A DNA stretch of 40,500 nucleotides from Streptomyces colonosanans (GTDB lineage Bacteria > Actinomycetota > Actinomycetes > Streptomycetales > Streptomycetaceae), in assembly GCF_001866645.1 (NCBI RefSeq), contig NZ_MLYP01000016.1, positions 1 to 40,500 of the forward strand. The letters are read 5' to 3'. The notes under the pieces are model-generated. The model saw nothing but the letters and a program-made list of their open reading frames with translations, ran no database searches and was not told where the DNA came from. Of this stretch, positions 34,587-40,500 are shown in pieces; the first letter of the stretch is position 1, and the number at the start of each line of letters is the position of its first letter. The position numbers and the translations under genes were made by a program.

Positions 34587-34825
34587 CGGTCCTCCAGGAC
34601 GGGACCGGAGGCCGCCGGATCGCACTCCGGTCGAGCTATACGGAAACGCGGATGCTGATGCCGAAGAGTCAGTACTCCTACGGTTGTGCCGTCACGGTAG
34701 GGGACTTCTGCCGATCGGGTCCATACTTTGTCATCAATGGGTTCAAAGTCTGGCCTGGGAAGCCCAGTTGAGCGTCCTCGGGATTCGGTCGCGGGGAGTG
34801 GCACCAGCACACCCGGGGCACCGGC
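34587..34825. promoter_or_regulatory. Upstream region of the PA14/propeller gene
   Basis: This region holds the weak operator copy at 34726-34748. No gene is seen. The lower GC of 34625-34760 suits a promoter, but no hexamer pair was convincing. Confidence 0.4.
34726..34748 (-). promoter_or_regulatory. Weak operator-like site 3, upstream of the PA14/propeller gene
   Basis: CTTTGTCA-N7-GTTCAAAG on the plus strand, with the same 8-7-8 spacing as operators 1, 2 and 4 but only 14 of 23 identical to operator 2. Its own dyad is ACTTTG-N13-CAAAGT. It lies 140 bp before the gene. Confidence 0.35.
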
Positions 34826-35666
34826 GTGATGAACTACCGGCACGTCGAGCGGAAGTCGGTGTGCTTGAGTAGCCCGCGTTCCTCCAGCTTGGCGCACCGC
34901 ACCGCGCACGGACCCGATGTGTGGGCGAGTCCGCACCCTTGTCTGCGCCGCGCCCATCAGCAAGCCGTCCTGGCGCCGGCCCAGCTCGGAGACGAACGCA
35001 CTCTGCCCGGTCTGCTGACCGCATTGGACACGGGTACCGATGCCTGGCGCGCGGTGCACGCCGCAGGCTGTCTGCGCCAGGCCGTCTCCGAACTCGTGCC
35101 TCGGCTGATCCGCCGCCTCGCCGATGTCGACTTCTCCCAGGAGTGGCCCGACAGCAGAGCTTCCGCGCTCGCTTCCGCGCTCGCATCAGCCCTCGCGGAT
35201 CTGGGAGACCCAGCCGCCGCGCCCGCACTCGCCGACGCCGTCAGTGCCGCTGCCCGGCACAAGCAGTGGCGCACTGCCGCCTCCGTCCTGGAGGCGCTCG
35301 CGTCCTTCGGCACCCGGGCTGCACCCGCCCTGGACGTCGTCCGCCCCCTGGCCGACGCGGAAGACGTGGACCTCCGCACGGGCGCGACGGGCGCCCTCTG
35401 GGAACTCGAACGCCACCCTGAGAGTGTCGTGACGCAGTTGGAGCGTCTCCTCGACAGCTACCGGAGCATCGACGCGGTACAAATTCTCGGCCGGATCGGT
35501 CCTCCCGCCGCAGCCGTGCTGCCGCGTCTGCGACAGGTGCTTAACGCGCAAGTCGAACAGAACGCACGGAACGAGCAGAACGATGCGGCCGTGCTGAACG
35601 CGGGGAACGCGGGGAACGCGTGGACCCTCGTCCATGTCGCGTCGGCGCTGTGGGAGATAGCACTGC
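34826..35666 (+). pseudogene. HEAT-repeat protein fragment, broken at its 3' end
   Basis: The frame codes about 280 residues of helical repeats (for example ADLGDPAAAPALADAVSAAA, LEALASFGTRAAPALDVVRPLA, ILGRIGPPAAAVLPRLRQVL), typical of Streptomyces HEAT/PBS-lyase-like proteins. The first 45 or so residues do not look like part of the fold, so the 5' end may also be lost. After WTLVHVASALWEIA the sequence changes near 35665 into an ISL3-type transposase fragment in another frame. A short direct repeat (GGGAACGC units near 35601-35620) lies just before the junction. Function unknown. Confidence 0.65.
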
Positions 35667-35960
35667 CCCGAACTCGACGCCCTCACCCGCCATGTCCGTT
35701 CCTTCGCAGTCATGCTCACTGGCCGCAAGGGTGAGCGCCTGCCGGACTGGCTCGACGCCGTCCGGCAGGACGACCTGCCCAGCCTGCACACCCTCGCCGC
35801 AGGCATCGACCGCGACCGCGACGCCGTCATCGCCGGACTCACCCGGCCCTGGAATTCCGGTGTCGTGGAGGGGCATGTCAACCGGATCAAGATGCTCAAG
35901 CGCCAGATGTTCGCCTGTCCAGGCTTCGACCTCCCACGCAAGCGAGTCCTGCTTGCGTGA
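35667..35960 (+). pseudogene. ISL3-family transposase, C-terminal remnant
   Basis: About 97 codons match the end of ISL3-type transposases: ELDALTRHVRSFAVMLTGRK, then WNSGVVEGHVNRIKMLKRQMF and a final RKRVLLA with an intact stop. The catalytic front of the protein and the left end of the element are missing. The frame is open without an obvious start, and it joins the broken HEAT-repeat gene directly, so a deletion linked to the element probably removed both missing parts. Confidence 0.8.
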
Positions 35961-35994
35961 CAGGCCTCGCGACCTCCCACTACTGGGGAACGGC

Positions 35995-36456
35995 CTATAC
36001 CGGCTCCTCGTGCACGTCAATCTCGAAGGGCGCGCGTTCAAGCAGCAGTTCGAGATGCCTCTCCACAGCGGCGAACCACTGGTCGAGGTCCGCATCGGTG
36101 TCGTGAAAGAACCACGAGTCGAAGCACCCCAGGGCGTCCAGGACGGGTTCGGGCTCGTAGCGCAGTTCGCAGTGGACCTGCACGTAGTGGTCATGCTCAC
36201 CGTCGACATCGCTGATGTCGAACTGTCGCGTGAGGTCCACCGTGAACGTCGGTCGCCCGTTGAAGGCGTACGTGCCGTACTGGAAGAGCAAGCCGTCGGA
36301 GTCGGGCATGGCCGCTGTGTCAAAGCGCTGCCGTCCGAATCGCATGAAGGCCAGCCATGCGGCTTTAGTGGTCAACTCGGCCGTCGTCGATCGCCCAGCC
36401 GCCAGCTCGGCACGCAGGATATTGAGGGCTTCCTCCAGTGGCGGTCTGTTGGGCAC
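35995..36456 (-). CDS. Hypothetical protein, 153 residues
   Basis: The frame is open to 36606, but a GTG at 36456 has a good ribosome site (GAGGAG, 7-8 bases upstream) and gives VPNRPPLEEALNILRAELAA as the start, a sensible helix. The rest contains LLFQYGTYAFNGRPTFTVDL, a likely beta-sheet, and ends in acidic WFFHDTDADLDQWFAAVERH and FEIDVHEEPV. It has no signal or membrane segment. No family was recognised. It lies between transposon remnants and an unrelated hydrolase; its coding-like composition and proper start suggest it is real. Confidence 0.65.
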   Translation of the reverse strand: MPNRPPLEEALNILRAELAAGRSTTAELTTKAAWLAFMRFGRQRFDTAAMPDSDGLLFQYGTYAFNGRPTFTVDLTRQFDISDVDGEHDHYVQVHCELRYEPEPVLDALGCFDSWFFHDTDADLDQWFAAVERHLELLLERAPFEIDVHEEPV

Positions 36457-36748
36457 TCCAGCTCTCCTCGCTTCGTGAATCAGCAGCCTGTGAGGTTCCC
36501 TCGCTGGGCGGGAGTGGCTGACTAGCATGGCATTCGCGGTTCCGCTACCGGTGCCTGCCGCATCTCGTGTCCACACACATCGCACGTCACAGCCAGATCC
36601 TGTCATGGCAACTCCACACGTACCGCCGGCGGCAGGGGCCTTGGCCGAACCGCATTCCGCTAGCGGTTCTTAGTGCCGCATCAGGCAAGGTTCGCCCTGT
36701 TCGGGAACATGGTGAAAATTCGGGTGCGGGTCACCCCGCCCATAGCCA
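36457..36748. other. Intergenic, nothing recognised
   Basis: This gap between divergent genes has lower GC than the rest of the window. It should hold promoters for both neighbours, but no clear motif was seen. Confidence 0.35.
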
Positions 36749-37636
36749 ATGATGTTGATCGTGACTGGATATGTCGACGTTCCTGCCCGGCTGGGCGAGA
36801 GTGCTCTGTCTGATGGGCGGTTGCTTGGCTGGGCCGAGTGGGGGCCGTTGGACGGAGTGCCCGTTCTGTTGTGTCCGGGTGCGGCTACGAGCCGGTGGCT
36901 CGGGTTCGGTGCAGGCGTTGTCGAGGCGCTTGGGGTGCGCCTTGTCTCTGTGGATCGTCCGGGGCTTGGTGTCTCGACGCCCGCCCCCGGGCGGACCTTC
37001 TCTGACTTCGCTGGGGATATGCAGCAACTCTGTGTGTTGCGAGGGCTGGAGCGCCCGGTTGTGGCCGGGAACTCGCAAGGTGCACCGTTCGCTCTCGCCT
37101 GCGCTGCGGAGGGGGTCGCCTCGGCACTGGCTGTTGTCTCTGGTGCGGACGAGGTCGCCGCGCCGCAGTTTGCTTCTGTTCTGGAGGCGGACCTGCGTGG
37201 TCTCGTCGAGCGGACTGTGCGCGATCCGGTCGGCGCTGAGGAGTTTTTCGCGGGCTTCACTGCGGATGCGATGTGGGACATGGTCATGGCCGGGAGCCCA
37301 GGGTGCGACCTTGCCGTGTACCAGGATCCTGATTTCGCGGCTGGATACCGCAGGGCCTTGAATGAGGCATTTACTCAAGGTGCTGCTGGTTACGCCCGCG
37401 ACACGGTCCTGGCGATGGGGCGGTGGCCATTCGCCCTCGACGAGATCACTGTCCCGGTCGATATCTGGTACGGCGAGCAGGACACCAGCCACTCGCCCGA
37501 TAACGGAGCACTGCTCGCTGCCCGTATGCCCGGTGCAGATCACCATGTCGTGCCGGAGATAGGCGGCGCCCTGCTGTGGACACATGCCGAGTCGATCCTG
37601 ACGTTGCTCCTTGAGAAGGCCATCACCGACGGGTAG
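36749..37636 (+). CDS. Alpha/beta-hydrolase-fold protein
   Basis: A 295-residue protein with the alpha/beta hydrolase order: oxyanion region VLLCPGAATSRW (about residues 39-50), VDRPGLGVS (about 68-76), the nucleophile elbow GNSQGA (about 107-112), an acid in WYGEQDTSHSP (about 238) and the catalytic His in LLWTHAE (about 280). All three catalytic positions are present. The start is ATG at 36749, with a second in-frame ATG beside it at 36752; no strong ribosome site precedes either. Esterase, lipase or haloperoxidase-like activity is possible. GC content is lower than in the sugar genes, so it may be acquired. It stands alone. Confidence 0.85.
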   Translation: MMLIVTGYVDVPARLGESALSDGRLLGWAEWGPLDGVPVLLCPGAATSRWLGFGAGVVEALGVRLVSVDRPGLGVSTPAPGRTFSDFAGDMQQLCVLRGLERPVVAGNSQGAPFALACAAEGVASALAVVSGADEVAAPQFASVLEADLRGLVERTVRDPVGAEEFFAGFTADAMWDMVMAGSPGCDLAVYQDPDFAAGYRRALNEAFTQGAAGYARDTVLAMGRWPFALDEITVPVDIWYGEQDTSHSPDNGALLAARMPGADHHVVPEIGGALLWTHAESILTLLLEKAITDG

Positions 37637-37710
37637 GTGATCGGTTCATGGCCGTGCCGAGGCAGAAGGCGTGCGCGTGCCGGACAACGATCTCCGTCAA
37701 GCTGTGCGGG

Positions 37711-37770
37711 TGTGTCGGCGACGGCTGAAAAGTGGACCAGTAGCGACGCTTGAAAGTTGACCCCCTCCGG
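37711..37770 (+). mobile_element. Left end of an IS21-family element
   Basis: Starting TGTCGGCGACGGC near 37713 there are two related internal repeats: GGCTGAAAAGTGGACC and CGCTTGAAAGTTGACC. Multiple short repeats at the end, with TG as first bases, are typical of IS21-family termini. The transposase gene begins at 37805. Confidence 0.6.
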
Positions 37771-37804
37771 GGGCCGGGCTCGTTGAGCCAGGCCGGGAGG
37801 AAGG

Positions 37805-38670
37805 GTGATCAGCGTGGAGGACTGGGCGGAGATCCGTCGGCTGCACCGGACTGAGCAGATGCCGGTCCGGGCGATCGCCAGGAAGCTGGGTATCGCAAGA
37901 AACACCGTTCGCAGGGCGATTGCGGGCGACGCACCGCCGAAGTACCAGCGGGTGCCGAAGGGCTCGATCGTGGACGCAGTCGAGCCGCGGATCCGTGAAC
38001 TGCTGGAGCAGTGGCCGGAGATGCCCTCGACGGTGATTGCAGAGCGGATCGGCTGGGACCGTGGGATGGCGGTCCTCAAGGACCGGGTCAGAGAGTTGCG
38101 GCCGGCCTACCGGCCGGTGGATCCGGCCTCGCGGACGGTCTATGAGCCGGGCGAGATCGCCCAGTGCGACCTGTGGTTCCCGCCCGCTGAGATCCCTTTG
38201 GGCTTCGGGCAGGCTGGGCATTCGCCGGTGCTGGTGATGGTGTCCGCCTACTCGCGGTGGATCCTCGCACGGATGCTGCCCTCGCGCTCGGCTGCCGACC
38301 TGATCGCCGGACACTGGCGGCTGCTGACCGAGCTCGGTGCCGTGCCACGGTTGCTGGTCTGGGACAACGCAGGTGCGGTCGGCTCCTGGAGGCCGGGTGG
38401 CCCCCGACTCACTGACGAGTTCGCCGCGTTCGCCGGGCTGCTGGGCATCAAGTTCGTGCTCTGCAAGCCCCGGGATCCGGATGCGAAGGGCCTGGTTGAG
38501 CGGGCCAACGGCTATCTGGAGACCTCGTTCCTGCCCGGTCGGGTGTTCACCAGCCCGGCGGACTTCAACGTCCAGTTGGCCGACTGGTTGTCCAAGGCCA
38601 ACCGCCGGACCCACCGGAGCTTGCAGGCCCGCCCCTTGGACCGGATCGAAGCCGACCGCACCAGACCTCC
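37805..38670 (+). pseudogene. istA: IS21-family transposase (IstA), C-terminally truncated
   Basis: The frame (stop at 38734) codes the front of an IS21 transposase: helix-turn-helix MPVRAIARKLGIARNTVRRA (about residues 19-38), then the DDE catalytic domain with D in QCDLWFP (about 118), D in LVWDNAGAVG (about 182) and E in KGLVERANGYLETSF (about 222). The match ends near ADRTR (about residue 288); the last 20 residues are unrelated, and no istB follows. GGGAGGAAGG precedes the GTG at 37805. The element lost its right part, joined now to the MarR region. Confidence 0.85.
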
Positions 38671-38708
38671 GCCGTCTGGCAGCGCCGGCCGCATTAGGAA
38701 TGCTGGGC

Positions 38709-38737
38709 TTGCAATATTGGCCTTCGAAGCCTAACCT
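38709..38737 (+). promoter_or_regulatory. Candidate promoter of the MarR gene, leaderless
   Basis: TTGCAA, a 17-bp spacer and TAACCT, ending 7 bases before the ATG at 38745. Transcription would start at or near the ATG, which fits the absence of a ribosome site. Confidence 0.45.
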
Positions 38738-38744
38738 TCCAATT

Positions 38745-39185
38745 ATGGACACTCGCAATGCTCTGAACCGGTCCACCGCCACCGCGATCCGGGTGGCGCT
38801 GGGGATGCTCAAGCGACGCACCCGCGAGGCCGTGGCCGACGGGCAGTTGACGACCCCGGAGTTGTCCGCGCTGGCGCAGATCGATCGCAGCGCTCCGAGC
38901 ACCGTCGCCGACCTCGCCCGTCTGCAGCAGATCACCCCGCAGGCGATGGGCTCCACCGTCGCGTCGCTGGAGAAGCACGGGCTGGTAACGCGGTCCCCGG
39001 ACCCCAACGACCGGCGGCGATCGCTACTGACGGTGAGTGGCGCGGGCAGCGACGTCCTCCACTCCAGCCGCGACGCGAAATCCGATCGCATGGCCGTCGC
39101 GCTCGGCGAGTCGTTCACCGGCGACGAGGTCGCCACTCTGGCGGCTGCGGCTCCGCTGCTGGAACGCCTGGCCCAGCATCTCTGA
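38745..39185 (+). CDS. MarR-family transcriptional regulator
   Basis: A 146-residue winged-helix regulator of normal MarR size. The recognition helix region is STVADLARLQQITPQAMGSTVASLEKHGLV (about residues 51-80), and the wing is RSPDPNDRRRSLLTVSGAG (about 83-101), with the conserved DxRxR basic turn. The ATG at 38745 has no ribosome site but sits right after a likely promoter, so it is probably leaderless. The upstream frame reaches into the IS21 remnant and is not real. It is followed 79 bp later by a truncated MFS transporter gene, a common MarR-controlled target. The ligand is unknown. Confidence 0.9.
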   Translation: MDTRNALNRSTATAIRVALGMLKRRTREAVADGQLTTPELSALAQIDRSAPSTVADLARLQQITPQAMGSTVASLEKHGLVTRSPDPNDRRRSLLTVSGAGSDVLHSSRDAKSDRMAVALGESFTGDEVATLAAAAPLLERLAQHL

Positions 39186-39264
39186 CCCTTGATCCGAACC
39201 AGCCCCCATGCCGAGCGTGCGGAGCCGATGACGTGCGGCCTCGACCGCGCATAGGGACGTGCGT

Positions 39265-39405
39265 ATGTCAGTGACCGAAGAGCACTCCGCGGCTTTGCCT
39301 GCGTACAGTGGCCACCCGTTTTCCTGGCGTTTCGCCACGCCCCTGTTCGTCGGTTCGGCCCTCAACCCCATCAACAGCTCACTCATCGCGACGGCGCTAC
39401 CGGTA
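39265..39405 (+). pseudogene. MFS transporter, N-terminal fragment interrupted by an IS200/IS605 element
   Basis: From the ATG at 39265, about 47 codons read like the start of a drug-type MFS transporter (FATPLFVGSALNPINSSLIA, the first membrane helix). After ATALP the frame turns into IS end sequence and stops at 39453. The remainder may lie to the right of the window, past the element. A GTG six bases earlier (39259) is an alternative start. As it stands the gene is inactive. It was probably controlled by the MarR protein encoded just before it. Confidence 0.7.
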
Positions 39406-39426
39406 TTCATTCGCAGTGCATCGGGG

Positions 39427-39497
39427 TTCACCCTGGTGGTGAAGCGAATCTGAAGGGGCGACGCGGAGCGTCGGGGTGGTTTTCCGGCGGAGCCGGA
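39427..39497. repeat. Subterminal hairpins at the left end of the IS200/IS605 element
   Basis: There are three in a row: TTCACC/GGTGAA at 39427-39443, CGACGC-GGA-GCGTCG at 39459-39473 and TCCGGC-GGA-GCCGGA at 39483-39497. In this IS family the single-strand transposase TnpA recognises hairpins near the ends; which of these would serve is unknown. Confidence 0.5.
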
Positions 39498-39535
39498 CAG
39501 GGCTTCACATGGGGCGGGTCGCTTTCGATGTCCGG

Positions 39536-39676
39536 TACCGCCCGCATGATCTCCTTCATGCACCACAGATGATCATCCGTGAACACCTTGTACCGGAAGT
39601 CGGTCACAAAGTCCAAGTGAACATGCATCACGAAAAATCACTGCCGACCGATCCGGATATTCTGCATCTCGGCCAT
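39536..39676 (-). pseudogene. tnpA: IS200-type transposase TnpA remnant
   Basis: From an ATG at 39676 the frame reads MAEMQNIRIGRQ, then a TGA stop, then FFVMHVHLDFVTDFRYKVFT and EIMRAV. This matches the start of Y1-transposase TnpA proteins (usually RHCVFVMHVHLVFVTKYR). The rest of the gene, including the HUH and catalytic tyrosine parts, is missing. With a stop and a deletion it cannot move the element by itself. It is divergent from tnpB. Confidence 0.8.
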
Positions 39677-39701
39677 AACTCAGGTACGTAGAGTCCTCGG
39701 T

Positions 39702-40500
39702 GTGCAGCTTCGGTACAGCTTCCGCTTGTACCCGCGACCAGGCCAGCGCGCTGCGCTGGCAAGGGCGTTCGGGTGCGCTCGTGTCGTGTTCAACGACGCG
39801 GTACGCGCCCGCGAGGACGCCCGTAGGCAGGGCGTACCGTTCCCGAAGGCCGCGGACCTGTCCCGCACCCTGATCACCCAGGCCAAACAGACCGCCGAGC
39901 GGTCCTGGCTGGGCGAGGTCTCCGCAGTGGTGCTGCAGCAGTCCCTGCGGGACGCCGAGAGCGCCTATCGCAACTTCTTCGCCTCGCTGAAAGGCGAACG
40001 CAAGGGCCCGAAGCTGGGCGCGCCGCGCATGAAGTCCCGTAAGGACGCACGGCAGTCGATCCGGTTCACCACAAACGCCCGCTGGTCCCTCACGCCGGCC
40101 GGGCGGCTGAACCTGCCGAAGATCGGTGAAGTGCGGGTGAGGTGGTCTCGCACCCTGCCGGCTGTCCCGTCCAGCGTCACCGTGATCAAGGACGCGGCGG
40201 GCCGGTACTTCGCCTCCTTCGTCATCGACACCGACCCGGCCGCCGACGCGGCCCGCGTGCCCAAGGCGGACCAGAGCATCGGCATCGATCTCGGACTGAC
40301 CCACTTCGCGGTCCTGTCCGATGGCACGAAGATCGACTCTCCGCGGTTCCTGCGCCGCGCGGAGAAGAAGCTCAAGAAGGCCCAGCGGGAGCTGTCCCGC
40401 AAGCAGAAGGGATCCAAGAACAGGGAGAAGGCTCGTTGGAAGGTCGCTCGCGCCCACGCGAAGGTGACCGACGCACGCCGCGACTTCCACCACCAGCTCT
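39702..40500 (+). CDS. tnpB: TnpB, RNA-guided nuclease of the IS605 group (partial, runs off the window)
   Basis: The frame is open for 266 codons from a GTG at 39702 to the window end without a stop. It begins VQLRYSFRLYPRPGQRAALA, the usual TnpB start, and continues LSRTLITQAKQ, APRMKSRKDARQSIRFT and then SIGIDLGLTHFAVLSDG, which holds the first RuvC Asp (about residue 191). The rest of RuvC, the zinc finger and the guide-RNA-coding right end lie beyond 40500. TnpB cuts DNA near IS insertion sites under guidance of an RNA from the element's right end. The visible part shows no stops or missing key residues. Confidence 0.93.
   Translation, partial: MQLRYSFRLYPRPGQRAALARAFGCARVVFNDAVRAREDARRQGVPFPKAADLSRTLITQAKQTAERSWLGEVSAVVLQQSLRDAESAYRNFFASLKGERKGPKLGAPRMKSRKDARQSIRFTTNARWSLTPAGRLNLPKIGEVRVRWSRTLPAVPSSVTVIKDAAGRYFASFVIDTDPAADAARVPKADQSIGIDLGLTHFAVLSDGTKIDSPRFLRRAEKKLKKAQRELSRKQKGSKNREKARWKVARAHAKVTDARRDFHHQL

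Larger units (their letters stand above)
39406..40500. mobile_element. IS200/IS605-family element (left part; continues past the window)
   Basis: It consists of a left end with several hairpins, a broken tnpA on the minus strand and a divergent, apparently intact tnpB on the plus strand that runs off the window. It interrupts an MFS gene. The exact left boundary was not fixed; about 39406 is where the MFS match ends. Confidence 0.75.

Overview
The window is high-GC actinomycete DNA, almost certainly from a Streptomyces: strong GC at third codon positions, GTG starts, 4-base gene overlaps, twin-arginine and lipoprotein secretion signals, a two-domain small laccase, and the short GC-rich intergenic palindromes common in that genus. 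No rRNA, tRNA or CRISPR was seen.

Layout. (1) 417-8611: a TetR regulator diverges from a ROK-family regulator, followed by a ribose-type (CUT2) sugar ABC importer (ATPase, permease, binding lipoprotein), a Gfo/Idh/MocA oxidoreductase and a TIM-barrel sugar isomerase/epimerase. (2) 9048-12752: a 1234-residue secreted protein (glucose/sorbosone-dehydrogenase propeller, PKD, CBM6-like, ThuA, DUF1080). (3) 12956-21682: an eight-gene, end-overlapping ebo-type operon: inositol-3-phosphate-synthase-like cyclase, UbiA prenyltransferase, isomerase, EboA, EboB (TatD), EboE, EboF (alkaline-phosphatase fold) and a Tat-exported isomerase. (4) 21951-25991 (minus): a 1346-residue secreted ThuA/discoidin/propeller/PKD/DUF1080 protein. 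(5) 26511-29762: small laccase diverging from a secreted cupredoxin protein. (6) 30358-34586 (minus): a GNAT protein and a third secreted propeller/DUF1080 protein with a PA14 domain. (7) 34.8-40.5 kb: a degraded accessory edge with a broken HEAT-repeat gene, ISL3, IS21 and IS200/IS605 pieces, a MarR regulator, an interrupted MFS gene, an alpha/beta hydrolase and the start of a tnpB that runs off the window.

How it may work together (inference). DUF1080, ThuA, Gfo/Idh/MocA and xylose-isomerase-like TIM barrels recur in the 3-keto (oxidise, then eliminate/hydrate) route of glycoside breakdown. Three secreted propeller/DUF1080 proteins would act outside the cell, the importer would bring products in, and the MocA and isomerase pair would finish the job. 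The ebo operon has what looks like a cyclitol-phosphate synthase where classical ebo clusters have a dehydroquinate-synthase-like cyclase, which suggests a prenylated or exported cyclitol product. The laccase and cupredoxin could take electrons from secreted dehydrogenases; the cupredoxin shares an unusual C-terminal domain with the 1346-residue protein.

Two non-coding signals tie the region together. A 23-bp CTTTGWCC-N7-GGAAAAAG-like site occurs upstream of the ROK gene, the first big secreted gene and the laccase, with a weaker form upstream of the third secreted gene. A 165-bp imperfect inverted repeat after the laccase gene, all of whose transition differences are compatible with G-U pairing in plus-strand RNA, has a half-copy at the left window edge.
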